A stretch of 64,000 bases of DNA, taken from the NCBI GenBank assembly GCA_024281135.1, contig JAMXLG010000047.1:1-64000 (forward strand), given 5' to 3'. Below, one piece after another: positions 54,172-63,355 of this stretch; position 1 is the first letter of the stretch; each line of letters opens with the position of its first letter. Position numbers and translations under genes: made by a program. The notes beneath the pieces were generated by a model, which worked only from the letters and a program-made list of their open reading frames with translations, was not told where the DNA came from and searched no databases. This DNA is from Vulcanimicrobiia bacterium. Its GTDB lineage: Bacteria; Eremiobacterota; Eremiobacteria; Baltobacterales; Baltobacteraceae.

Positions 54172-55423
54172 GGTCCTTACCGCCGGAATCGGCGAGGCGA
54201 ACCTGCGCGATATCAACGTGTATCGGGAGCGCGGCGGTTACCAGCAGTGGGAACGCGCCGTTCGCGAACTCACGCCTGCGGCCGTCATGGAGATGTGCGA
54301 CAAGTCCGGGTTGCGCGGACGCGGCGGCGCCGGTTTCCCGACCGGACGCAAATGGCAGTTCTTGCCGAACAACGGCAAGCCGCGCTACATGGTGTGTAAC
54401 TGCGACGAAGCCGAACCCGGCACGTTCAAAGACCACATGTTGCTGGAAGAGACGCCGCATCTGGTGCTCGAGGGCATCTTGATCGGCGCCTACGGCATCG
54501 GCTGCAATCACGCGTTCATCTACATCCGCGGCGAGTTCAAAGAAGGCTACGAAATCTTCATGCGAGCCGTCGCGGAAGCGCGCGCTGCAGGATTGATCGG
54601 CAAGAATCTCTTCGGTACGGACTATAGCGTCGAGATTACGGTGCATCGCGGTGCCGGCGCATACATATGCGGTGAAGAGACGGGCTTGCTCAATTCGCTC
54701 GAAGGTAAACGCGGCGAACCTCGCTTGAAACCGCCATTCCCCGCAGTCGCGGGTTTGTACGGCATGCCGACGGTCGTGAACAACGTCGAGACGCTCGCGT
54801 ATCTCGTGCCGATTCTCAAGAACGGCCCGGAGTGGTTCGCAGCTGTCGGAACCGAGCGCAGCAAAGGCTACAAGATCGTTTCGGTTTCCGGTCACGTGCA
54901 GAAGCCGGGCAACTACGAAGTTCCGGTCGGCACACCGGTACGCGAAATCATCGAGATTGCGGGCGGATTACGTCCCGGGCGCAAGTTCATGGCGGTGCAG
55001 CCCGGCGGACAATCCTCCGCGTGTATTTTCGAAGAGCACCTCGACTATCCGTACGACTATGAGTCGATGGCGAAGGCCGGATCGATGATGGGTTCAGGTG
55101 CGTTTACGGTGTTCGACGACACGACGGATTGGGTCAAAGCCGCGCGCAACTCGATTCGCTTCTACGCGCATGAATCGTGCGGACAGTGCACGCCGTGCCG
55201 CGAGGGCGGCCACTGGCTCGAACGCGTGCTCGACCGCTTCGTCGAAGGGCGCGGTTTACGCGGCGACCTCGACATGATCGAGCGCGTCAGCACGACGATC
55301 ACCGGTTTGAACCTCTGCGCGCTCGGCGATTCGATCGAGCCGTTCCTGATGTCCGTCTTCAAACGATTTCCGGAACAATTCGATGCGCGTCTTCTTCCAG
55401 AAGAGAAATTGGTAACGGCATAA
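54158..55423 (+). CDS. nuoF: NADH-quinone oxidoreductase subunit F
   Basis: 421-aa NADH-oxidising subunit: FMN/NADH-binding GRGGAGFPTGRKW (54-66), CDEAEPGT, GAYICGEETGLLNSLEG, and the N3 [4Fe-4S] motif ESCGQCTPCREGG plus a distal LC near residue 385. ATG 54158 is chosen inside the nuoE tail. A TAA ends it directly before the nuoG ATG. Confidence 0.94.
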   Translation: MPVTKVLTAGIGEANLRDINVYRERGGYQQWERAVRELTPAAVMEMCDKSGLRGRGGAGFPTGRKWQFLPNNGKPRYMVCNCDEAEPGTFKDHMLLEETPHLVLEGILIGAYGIGCNHAFIYIRGEFKEGYEIFMRAVAEARAAGLIGKNLFGTDYSVEITVHRGAGAYICGEETGLLNSLEGKRGEPRLKPPFPAVAGLYGMPTVVNNVETLAYLVPILKNGPEWFAAVGTERSKGYKIVSVSGHVQKPGNYEVPVGTPVREIIEIAGGLRPGRKFMAVQPGGQSSACIFEEHLDYPYDYESMAKAGSMMGSGAFTVFDDTTDWVKAARNSIRFYAHESCGQCTPCREGGHWLERVLDRFVEGRGLRGDLDMIERVSTTITGLNLCALGDSIEPFLMSVFKRFPEQFDARLLPEEKLVTA

Positions 55424-57409
55424 ATGGCTGACGAACTACTCGTATCGCTGACGATCGACGGGGTGCCCTTGCAAGTTCCCAAGGGAACGTTGCTCGTCGA
55501 AGCGGCGAAGACGGTTAAGCAAGAAATTCCGGTCTATTGCTATCACACGAAGCTCGGTCCCGCCGGGCTTTGCCGCGTGTGTCTGGTTGAAATCGAAGGC
55601 ATGCCGAAGTTGCAGATCGCGTGCAATACGCCGGTCGCCGACGGCATGATCGTGCACACGCAAAATGACAAGGTCAATGCCGGGCGTGGCATGATCCTCG
55701 AGCTTTTGCTCGTGAATCACCCGCTGGATTGTCCGATCTGCGATAAGGGCGGCGAGTGCGATCTTCAAGATTACGCGATGGCGTACGGCCGCGGCGCATC
55801 CGACGTCGCGGATCCAAAATACTCGAAGCCGAAAGGCGTCGATCTCGGGCCGACGATCGTGCTCGATGAAGAACGCTGCGTCGTCTGCCAGCGTTGCGTG
55901 CGCTACGACGACATCATCGCGGCGGAGCAGCAACTCGTCGTAAAAGATCGCGGGCGTCACGATATCATCGCGACGGCGACCGGCGATCCGTATCAACACA
56001 ACTTCACGGGTAACGTCACGGAACTGTGCCCCGTCGGCGCTCTGACGTCAAAGACGTATCGTTTCAAGTCGCGCCCGTGGGACCTCAATCGCGTGCAGAC
56101 CAGTTGCCAGCAATGCGCGGTCGGCTGCCAGCAGTACGTGGACTCGCGCTCCGGCACGATCCTGCGCACGATGATGGTCGAGAGCGACGACAAGATCTCC
56201 GACGGCTGGCTCTGCGATCGTGGCCGCTATAACATCGGCTTCTACACGTCGCCGGAGCGGATTCTCCAGCCACTCTACCGTCACAACGGCGAGTTCGTGC
56301 AAATCACCTGGGACGACGCGTTTACGCTCTGGGGCAAAGCGATTCGCGATGCGCGTACGTCAGGCAAGGGCGTCGGCGCGATCGGCGGCGGCCGTCTCTT
56401 AAATGAAGAAGCGTATCTGCTCCAACACGTCTTCCGTTCGTTGGACGTCCAGAACCTCGACTGGCGCGCCGGACGTCAGCGTGTCGCAACCCCGGTGCGC
56501 AGCGGTTCGTACGAAGATATCGAGAAGGCGGCAGCGATCGTCGTTATCGGCGAGACACCGGAAGAACGCGCACCCGTGATGTGGCTACGCGTCGTAAAAG
56601 CCGTGACGCGCAACAATGCGAAGCTTATTCGCGTCGCGTCGCTCGACCGCGCGCCGAACATTCCGTTCGTCGACGTGGCGTCGGCTGATGAAGCCGTGCG
56701 CACACTGCCCGAAAACGGGAACGTCGTCGTCATCTGGGACGGTGTCGACACGCAACTTGGCGGTACGCTTCGCGACTTGCTCGCGTCGCGCAACGGCACC
56801 GCGTATATCGCAAGCGAACAGCCGAACGCGCGCGGTGCAGAAGCGATGGGCATGCTCCCGACCAACGGTATGGATTCACTCGCGATGTTCGACGCAGCAA
56901 AGCGTGGCGAAATGGCGGTGCTCTCGCTCTTTGGCGTCAATCCGGTGCGTAACGGCATCGATCCCGACGCAGTACGTGAAGCGCTCAAGTCGACCCCGTT
57001 CGTTGTGGTGAGCGAACTCTTCATGACGGAGACGGCGGAACTTGCAACACTCGTGCTCCCCGCGCGTGGTGCATACGAAAAGAGCGGCACGACGATCAAC
57101 ATCGCGGGCGATCTCGTCCCAGTCAATCCGTCGCTGAAGGGACCCGACACGGTGCTCAGTGACTTGGAGATGCTGATCGGGCTCGCGCAGCAATTCGACT
57201 TGCTGCTTCCGACTATCGAAGAACTGGAGCAAAAGGTGCTGTCGCTCACCGCGCAGCACGCCGGTGCGCCGAGCACGGAAACGATTCACGTCGAGGGGCG
57301 TCCGGCACGTAGCATTTGGGACGGCGGCGGCACGAGCGCGCACGATGAACGCATCGCGCAACTCCGCGCAGATCATATTGTTACCACGGAAGAGCTGGTG
57401 GAAGCATAA
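55424..57409 (+). CDS. nuoG: NADH-quinone oxidoreductase subunit G
   Basis: 661-aa iron-sulfur subunit. N-terminal [2Fe-2S] cysteines C39, C50, C53, C67; then HPLDCPICDKGGECDLQD (His-Cys3 cluster), RCVVCQRCVRY with LCPVGAL, and a further CQQCAVGCQQYV...LCDRGRY (N7-type cluster). The C-terminal molybdopterin-oxidoreductase-like region is present but short; many NuoG proteins are 750-900 aa, so this is a compact version. Its TAA overlaps the nuoH ATG. Confidence 0.92.
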   Translation: MADELLVSLTIDGVPLQVPKGTLLVEAAKTVKQEIPVYCYHTKLGPAGLCRVCLVEIEGMPKLQIACNTPVADGMIVHTQNDKVNAGRGMILELLLVNHPLDCPICDKGGECDLQDYAMAYGRGASDVADPKYSKPKGVDLGPTIVLDEERCVVCQRCVRYDDIIAAEQQLVVKDRGRHDIIATATGDPYQHNFTGNVTELCPVGALTSKTYRFKSRPWDLNRVQTSCQQCAVGCQQYVDSRSGTILRTMMVESDDKISDGWLCDRGRYNIGFYTSPERILQPLYRHNGEFVQITWDDAFTLWGKAIRDARTSGKGVGAIGGGRLLNEEAYLLQHVFRSLDVQNLDWRAGRQRVATPVRSGSYEDIEKAAAIVVIGETPEERAPVMWLRVVKAVTRNNAKLIRVASLDRAPNIPFVDVASADEAVRTLPENGNVVVIWDGVDTQLGGTLRDLLASRNGTAYIASEQPNARGAEAMGMLPTNGMDSLAMFDAAKRGEMAVLSLFGVNPVRNGIDPDAVREALKSTPFVVVSELFMTETAELATLVLPARGAYEKSGTTINIAGDLVPVNPSLKGPDTVLSDLEMLIGLAQQFDLLLPTIEELEQKVLSLTAQHAGAPSTETIHVEGRPARSIWDGGGTSAHDERIAQLRADHIVTTEELVEA

Positions 57410-58395
57410 TGCCGGATTGGGTCATCATCCTCATCAAATCCGCGATACTGCTGTTGGTCGTCGTCACAACGTTCGCGTATTCGATGCTTGCGGAGCGCAA
57501 GGTCTTGGGCTGGATGCAGTTGCGTCCCGGTCCAAACCGCGTGGGTCCGTGGGGTCTGATGCAGCCGGCGGCCGACGCCGCGAAGTTGATCTTGAAAGAA
57601 GATCTGACGCCGCGCACGGCCGATCCGCTGATCTATCGCCTAGCACCGTTCATTTCGCTGCTTACCGCCTTTTCGGTGTACGCGGTGATTCCGTTCGGCG
57701 CGAGCAGCGCCGGCACGTGGGCCATCGGTAACGTTAACGCCGGCATCTTGTTCCTGCTGGCGATCACGTCGATCGGCGTCTACGGGATTACGCTCGGCGG
57801 CTGGGCATCTGGTTCAAAATATCCGCTGCTCGGCAGCGTGCGCGCGACCGCGCAGATGATCAGCTACGAACTCGGCATGTCGCTCTCGTTCATCGGCGTG
57901 CTGATTCTCGCCGGCACGACCTCGCTCGACGGGATCGTGAATGCGCAAGAGCGGTGGTGGTTCATCCTCCCGCAGTTCGTCGGATTCATCGTCTACATCA
58001 TCACGGCCGTCGCTGAAACGAACCGCGTACCGTTCGACCTTGTCGAAGCCGAAACCGAACTCGTTGCCGGATTCCACACAGAATACTCGGGCCTGCGTTT
58101 CGGGTTGTTCTTCATCGCCGAGTACGTGAACATGCTCACGGTCTCGTGTATCGCCTCATTGCTTTTCCTCGGCGGATGGAACGCACCGTTCGGACTCGAG
58201 AATCTTCACATCCCGGGCGTGATCTGGTTCATCATCAAGGTCGGGTTCTTCATGTTCTTCTATATGTGGCTGCGCGCAACGCTGCCGCGCTTCCGGTACG
58301 ACCGCCTGATGGCGTTCGGCTGGAAGTTTCTGCTGCCGCTCGCCACGCTGAACCTCGTCGTTACGGCGGTTATCGTCGCTTTCATGGGACACTGA
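57409..58395 (+). CDS. nuoH: NADH-quinone oxidoreductase subunit H
   Basis: 328-aa membrane subunit at the foot of the peripheral arm: AERKVLGWMQLRPGPNRVGP, PFDLVEAETELVAGFHTEYSG and a final GHLL-type helix region ending AFMGH. It forms part of the quinone channel and proton path. One base separates it from nuoI. Confidence 0.93.
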   Translation: MPDWVIILIKSAILLLVVVTTFAYSMLAERKVLGWMQLRPGPNRVGPWGLMQPAADAAKLILKEDLTPRTADPLIYRLAPFISLLTAFSVYAVIPFGASSAGTWAIGNVNAGILFLLAITSIGVYGITLGGWASGSKYPLLGSVRATAQMISYELGMSLSFIGVLILAGTTSLDGIVNAQERWWFILPQFVGFIVYIITAVAETNRVPFDLVEAETELVAGFHTEYSGLRFGLFFIAEYVNMLTVSCIASLLFLGGWNAPFGLENLHIPGVIWFIIKVGFFMFFYMWLRATLPRFRYDRLMAFGWKFLLPLATLNLVVTAVIVAFMGH

Positions 58396-58396
58396 T

Positions 58397-59008
58397 ATGC
58401 GCAAGCAACTCTACAACGTCGGCGCGATCTTGAAGGGGCTTTCGATCACCTTCAAGTTCATGTTCGCGAAACGGCCGACGATCGAATATCCGTCGGTCAA
58501 GAAACAGCACGCGCCGCGCTTCCACGGCTTGCACGAACTGCGCCGGTATGCCGACGGCAAAGAGCGTTGCATCGGCTGCGAACTGTGCTCGAGCGCGTGT
58601 CCCGCGAACGCAATCACGGTTATCGGTGCGGAGAACACGCCGGAGAATCGCAAGTCTCCGGGCGAGCGTCACGCCGCGCGCTACGAGATTGACGAACTTC
58701 GTTGCATTTTCTGCGGCATGTGCGAAGAAGCGTGTCCGACCGACGCGATCGTGTTGACGCCGCGCTTCGAAATGTCGGACTACCGCCGCGGCGCATTGAT
58801 CTACTCGAAAGACCGTCTGCTCGTCCCGCCCGAAGCCGGCGTCGGCAGCGCGCCGGACGAACGCCCGAACGGCATTCCAGCCGACCTCGGCCGCGTAACC
58901 GAGATCAAATCGACGGTAGACGTCGATGAGGGTTACAACGCGACGAACCGCGGTCAGGTGCTCAAAGTGCAACGCAAGGGTCTTGCGATGCTGAAGAGGG
59001 ACGACTAA
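58397..59008 (+). CDS. nuoI: NADH-quinone oxidoreductase subunit I
   Basis: 203-aa ferredoxin-like subunit with two [4Fe-4S] clusters: C58-x2-C61-x2-C64-x3-C68 (CIGCELCSSACPAN) and C103-x2-C106-x2-C109-x3-C113 (CIFCGMCEEACPTD), which pass electrons from NuoG to NuoB. The C-terminal 60 residues after about 145 are a longer, Pro/Gly-rich tail than usual. Confidence 0.93.
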   Translation: MRKQLYNVGAILKGLSITFKFMFAKRPTIEYPSVKKQHAPRFHGLHELRRYADGKERCIGCELCSSACPANAITVIGAENTPENRKSPGERHAARYEIDELRCIFCGMCEEACPTDAIVLTPRFEMSDYRRGALIYSKDRLLVPPEAGVGSAPDERPNGIPADLGRVTEIKSTVDVDEGYNATNRGQVLKVQRKGLAMLKRDD

Positions 59009-59610
59009 TGGTTGCGTTCTGGATTCTCGGCATTATCATGGTCGGTTCTTCGATCTGGTGTATCACCAGTTCGAAGCCCGTCTATAGCGTCGTTGCGCTG
59101 CTGTTGAACTTCGCGGCGCTTGCGGCAATGTACCTCACACTCAACGCGGAGTTTCTTGCGGTCATTCAACTGATCGTGTACTCAGGCGCGATCCTGATGC
59201 TGTTCCTCTTCGTAATCGCGCTGCTCTCGAGCGGCGTCACGCCGTTCTCGGTCGGGCCGAACAGACTCCCGCGAATCGGGATTCCCGCTGTCGCCGTGTT
59301 GCTGATCGCGCTCGGCTCTCTCTCCTACGCCGTCAATCGCGTAGCGGCCGGCACTTTTGCAAACGCGACGCCGAGTTCGCCGCTCGGAGCAGTCGGACAC
59401 GCCGACGTATTCGGATCGGTCGGCGATTTCGGCAAGGCGCTCTTCACAACGTACTTGCTGCCGTTTGAGATCACCGCGCTCGTGCTGATGGTCGCCGTTA
59501 TCGGCGTCATTCTGCTCGCCGGCGATCAGGCGCCGTACGTCGCAACCCAAAAACAGGCGGAAGAGGTCCGGCGCGAGATGCGTGAAGCCATCTTGCGGAG
59601 TGGTGAATGA
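59008..59610 (+). CDS. nuoJ: NADH-quinone oxidoreductase subunit J
   Basis: 200-aa membrane subunit, five hydrophobic helices with YSGAILMLFLFVIALL (the conserved NuoJ helix 3) and LLPFEITALVLMVAVIGVILLA. Its ATG overlaps the nuoI stop, and its stop overlaps the nuoK ATG (ATGA). Part of the proton-pumping arm. Confidence 0.91.
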   Translation: MVAFWILGIIMVGSSIWCITSSKPVYSVVALLLNFAALAAMYLTLNAEFLAVIQLIVYSGAILMLFLFVIALLSSGVTPFSVGPNRLPRIGIPAVAVLLIALGSLSYAVNRVAAGTFANATPSSPLGAVGHADVFGSVGDFGKALFTTYLLPFEITALVLMVAVIGVILLAGDQAPYVATQKQAEEVRREMREAILRSGE

Positions 59611-59924
59611 TGAACCCCATGGCCGTTCCCATCGCCAACTACGTTGGACTCTCCGCCGTCATCTTCTTTATCGGAGTGGCGGGCGTACTCGTGCGCCGCA
59701 ACCCGCTGATTATGCTGATGTCGATCGAGCTGATGTTCAACTCGGCGAATTTGCTCTTCGTCGCATTCTCGCGTGCGTGGCTCCATAATGCCGGGCACAT
59801 CTTCGCGTTCTTGGTCATAACGGTCGCCGCCGCTGAAGCGGCGATTGGTCTTGCGATCGTCGTGACCGTCTTCCGCACCTCGCGCCATGTCGACGTCGAC
59901 GACATCGCGCTCATGAAAGGGTAG
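59607..59924 (+). CDS. nuoK: NADH-quinone oxidoreductase subunit K
   Basis: 105-aa three-helix membrane subunit. The conserved proton-path glutamates are E41 (SIELMFNSANLL) and E77 (TVAAAEAAIGLAI). ATG at 59607 overlaps the nuoJ stop; a second ATG follows at 59610. The C-terminal tail VDVDDIALMKG matches NuoK. Confidence 0.92.
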   Translation: MMNPMAVPIANYVGLSAVIFFIGVAGVLVRRNPLIMLMSIELMFNSANLLFVAFSRAWLHNAGHIFAFLVITVAAAEAAIGLAIVVTVFRTSRHVDVDDIALMKG

Positions 59925-59933
59925 GTCGAGTCC

Positions 59934-61925
59934 GTGCCGGTGCATCACGTAATGGGCAACGAGGGGAATTACCCCTATCTCATTGCCCTTTGGCTTTTGC
60001 CGCTTGCGGGCGCGATTATCAACTGGGCGTTCGGGCCGCAACTCAAACGCGCGGCGGGTCCGCTTGGCTCGGCGACGATCGGCGTTGCGTTTATCGCGAC
60101 GCTCTTGATGTGGGGCGCGGCGACGCAGAGCGTGCCGTCTGGAGGCGTGAACCTCGTCGGCGCGCATCAATCGCTCTTCAGCTGGATGCCGGGGTGGAAC
60201 TTCGGTTTGCTGATGGATCCGCTCGCACTGCTGTGGGCGCTTATCATTACCGGCGTCGGCTTCCTGATCCACGTGTACTCGATCGGATACATGGACGGCG
60301 ATAACGCCTTCGCGCGATTCTTCGCTTACATGAATTTCTTTGTGTTTGCGATGCTCACGCTGGTGGTCTCCGACAACTTCGTCGGGATGCTCGTTGGCTG
60401 GGGTCTCGTCGGTCTCGCATCGTACTTCCTCATCGGCTTCTGGTTCTTCAAGCCCAGCGCCGTAGCTGCCGCGCGTAAAGCGTTCGTTATCAACGTTGTG
60501 GGCGATGTCGGCATCATGTTCGCGATCTTTGTTATCTTCGCGTCGGTGCACTCGATCGCGTTCGGCGATGCATTCGCGTTCGCAGGATCGTACAACACGG
60601 GTTGGCTCTTCGTGATCTGCCTCGCGCTCTTCATCGGCGCGGCCGCGAAATCGGCGCAGATTCCGCTGCACACCTGGCTTCCCGACGCTATGGAAGGCCC
60701 GACACCCGTCTCCGCGTTGATCCACGCTGCCACGATGGTCACCGCCGGCGTCTATCTCGTTGCACGATGCGCGCCGCTGTGGAGCCAGAACCAAGACGCG
60801 CAAATGCTGGTCGGCATAATCGGCGCGCTTACGGCGCTCATCGGCGCGATCCTGGGTTGCGCGCAGTGGGACATCAAACGCATTCTCGCCTATTCGACGA
60901 TGTCGCAAATCGGCTATATGATCATGGGCGTCGGTGTCGGCGCGTATGAAGGCGGCGTCGCGCACTTCTTCACGCACGCGTTCTTCAAAGCTCAGCTCTT
61001 TCTCGCTTCCGGCATCATCATTCACGCGCTCCATGACGAGCAAGACGTGCGCCGCATGGGCGGATTGATCAGAACGATGCCCTTTGCGTTCTGGGCAATG
61101 CTCACCGGCGTGATCGCGATCACCGGTATTCCGTTCCTTGGCTCAGGCTTCTTTAGTAAGGATCTTGTGATCCAAGGTGCCCTCGAACACGGACATCCGG
61201 TCATGTACGCGGTCGCCATCATCACTGCTGGAATCACTGCCTACTATATGTGCCGCATGCTCTTCGTAACGTTTCTCGGTCAATATCGGGGGAACGTCGA
61301 TCCGTCGGATCTCGGCATCCGCCATCCTGAGCTTGCCGGAACCACACAGGCCGAGCCGCATAAGGAGCATCATGCTCCGGCAGCGGTGATGAATGTTCCG
61401 GTGGCGATCTTGATCGTGCCAACCGTGCTGATCGGCTGGCTGATGTTCGGCGGCGAGAACTCGCCGTGGTCGCGCTTTTTCGCGCAGCAGTTCCCGCATC
61501 CGACGCTTGCCGCAGCACCGATTAGCGAGACGCTCACCGCGGTCATCGCCTTCATCGTTGTGTTGATCGGCATCGGGATTGCATGGATGCGTTACGGCGT
61601 TGCGCCCGCGCAGCAGAACGCCGTGGCGCGTTTGCGTCAGGAATCGGTACGCATGCCGGCCGTCTTGACGAACGCGTTCTACTTCGACTACGCGCTCGAT
61701 CTGCTCTTCGTGCGTCCGTCGCAGTTGCTCGGCACGGTCTTCGGGCGCTTCTTCGATCCGCAAGTCATCGACGGTGCGGTGCGGGAAACGGCGTTCTCCG
61801 CGCAGTGGCTCGGTACGCTCGTGCGTTCGTTCCAAACGGGCTTGTTGCGCACGTACGCGTTCTTGCTCGTCATCGGTGCGACGTGCTTTATGATCTATTA
61901 CGCGGTCGCGGTCGGAGGCCACTAA
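59934..61925 (+). CDS. nuoL: NADH-quinone oxidoreductase subunit L
   Basis: 663-aa antiporter-like proton-pumping subunit with about 15-16 helices. Conserved: GLVGLASYFLIGFWFFKPSA, AAKSAQIPLHTWLPDAMEGPTPVSALIHAATMVTAGVYL and the SQIGYMIMGVGVGAYEGG/HAFFKAQLF lysine helices. GTG start 59934. A His-rich patch (AEPHKEHHAP) near residue 480 lies in a soluble loop. Its TAA overlaps the nuoM ATG. Confidence 0.93.
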   Translation: MPVHHVMGNEGNYPYLIALWLLPLAGAIINWAFGPQLKRAAGPLGSATIGVAFIATLLMWGAATQSVPSGGVNLVGAHQSLFSWMPGWNFGLLMDPLALLWALIITGVGFLIHVYSIGYMDGDNAFARFFAYMNFFVFAMLTLVVSDNFVGMLVGWGLVGLASYFLIGFWFFKPSAVAAARKAFVINVVGDVGIMFAIFVIFASVHSIAFGDAFAFAGSYNTGWLFVICLALFIGAAAKSAQIPLHTWLPDAMEGPTPVSALIHAATMVTAGVYLVARCAPLWSQNQDAQMLVGIIGALTALIGAILGCAQWDIKRILAYSTMSQIGYMIMGVGVGAYEGGVAHFFTHAFFKAQLFLASGIIIHALHDEQDVRRMGGLIRTMPFAFWAMLTGVIAITGIPFLGSGFFSKDLVIQGALEHGHPVMYAVAIITAGITAYYMCRMLFVTFLGQYRGNVDPSDLGIRHPELAGTTQAEPHKEHHAPAAVMNVPVAILIVPTVLIGWLMFGGENSPWSRFFAQQFPHPTLAAAPISETLTAVIAFIVVLIGIGIAWMRYGVAPAQQNAVARLRQESVRMPAVLTNAFYFDYALDLLFVRPSQLLGTVFGRFFDPQVIDGAVRETAFSAQWLGTLVRSFQTGLLRTYAFLLVIGATCFMIYYAVAVGGH

Positions 61926-63355
61926 TGATCGTTCTTGCTCTAGTCCTCTTGCCGATCGTCGTCGGCATCATCATGTTCTTAGTGCCCTCGCGCGAAGAGA
62001 ATCCGGTGCTCGCTAAGAGCATCGGTACGATCGTTGCAGCGATCGAATTCGTGCTCGCGCTCGGCGCGCGCAATTCGGAGTTTACGTTGCGGCCGTGGCT
62101 CTCGCGTCCGTTCGAGTCTGCGTTCCACTTCGGAACGAACGGGATCTCGTTCTGGATCGCGCTTCTGCTGGCCGTCTGCACGTTCTCCGCGATCTTGGCG
62201 ATGAGCATGCCGCGGCAGCGACAGTTCGTCGCGCACATGCTGATTCTCGAAGGAACGATGATGGGTGTCTTTCTCGCGAAAGACTTGCTCGTATTCGCGC
62301 TCTTTTGGGATTTGATGCTGCTGCCCGTGTTCTTCACGCTACTCGGCTGGGGCCAGCATCCGGCGACCGCATGGCGCTACTTCATCTATAACTTTGCCGG
62401 CGGCTTGGCGCTGCTACTGGCAACGGCCGCATTCGGCGTGCTCTTCGGATCGACCGACGTGATCGGCCGCAGCGACGTGCACGTTGTCGGCTCATGGGTG
62501 CCGTGGATTTTCATCGGCTTCGCTTTCGCCTTCTTGGTGAAGACGCCGGTGTGGCCGCTGCACACATGGATGCCGCTGACCTATAGCGATACGCCGCCGC
62601 CGATGGTTGCCGTGGTCAGCGCGGTACAGTCTAAAGCGGGCCTCTACGGCTTGATCGTCATCGCGATGGCGTTCATGCCGGATTACCTGAAGGCGTATGC
62701 CGGGGCGTTCATCGTGCTCGGCGTGATCTCGCTGCTCTACGGCGCGGTCGTCGCGCTCGTGCAGAACGACACGAAGCGCATCGTAGCCTACTCGTCGCTC
62801 TCGCACTTGGGATTGATCGTTATCGCGATTGCATCGTTCAATCCGATTGCGCTCCAGGGTGCCGTCATTTACATGGTCGCGCACGGACTCTTCTCCGCCG
62901 CGCTATTCATCACACTGGGTTACGTCGAAGCGCGCGAAGACACACGTTCGCTCGTGCGGCTCGGCGGGCTCGGTGCGGCGAATCCAAAACTTGCCGGTGC
63001 GTTGTGCATCGCCTCACTTGCAGCGCTTGGGCTTCCGGGACTCGCGGGATTCGTCGGCGAGATCGTCATCCTCACGGGCGTCTTCCAAAGCGGCGGCCTC
63101 ATCTGGGTGTCAATCGTCGCGCTCATTCCGATCGTCATCGCGTCCGCCTACATGCTGCGCTTGTTCCAAGGCATCATGTGGGGTCCTGAAGTCGAAGATC
63201 TGCCGGTACGGCGTGACTTGAGTTGGGTCGAGGGCATTGCGCTTGCACCGCTCGTGCTTGCACTGTTGGTGCTCGGCGTCAATCCGCATGCGCTCACGAC
63301 GTTCGATCCATCTCAATACAACGCAACGCGCGTGGCTCAAGGAGTAACCCGATGA
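61925..63355 (+). CDS. nuoM: NADH-quinone oxidoreductase subunit M
   Basis: 476-aa antiporter-like subunit: LLVFALFWDLMLLPVFFTLL, FAFAFLVKTPVWPLHTWMPLTYSDTPPP, SAVQSKAGLYGLI and SLSHLGLIVIAIAS. ATG 61925 is chosen over an antisense-like upstream frame. It is shorter than E. coli NuoM (509 aa), mainly at the N-terminus. Its stop overlaps the nuoN ATG. Confidence 0.93.
   Translation: MIVLALVLLPIVVGIIMFLVPSREENPVLAKSIGTIVAAIEFVLALGARNSEFTLRPWLSRPFESAFHFGTNGISFWIALLLAVCTFSAILAMSMPRQRQFVAHMLILEGTMMGVFLAKDLLVFALFWDLMLLPVFFTLLGWGQHPATAWRYFIYNFAGGLALLLATAAFGVLFGSTDVIGRSDVHVVGSWVPWIFIGFAFAFLVKTPVWPLHTWMPLTYSDTPPPMVAVVSAVQSKAGLYGLIVIAMAFMPDYLKAYAGAFIVLGVISLLYGAVVALVQNDTKRIVAYSSLSHLGLIVIAIASFNPIALQGAVIYMVAHGLFSAALFITLGYVEAREDTRSLVRLGGLGAANPKLAGALCIASLAALGLPGLAGFVGEIVILTGVFQSGGLIWVSIVALIPIVIASAYMLRLFQGIMWGPEVEDLPVRRDLSWVEGIALAPLVLALLVLGVNPHALTTFDPSQYNATRVAQGVTR

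Noticed and set aside
59526..61043. 505-codon frame antisense to nuoL
   Set aside because: Low-complexity Arg/Asp/His-rich sequence typical of antisense of a membrane protein gene.
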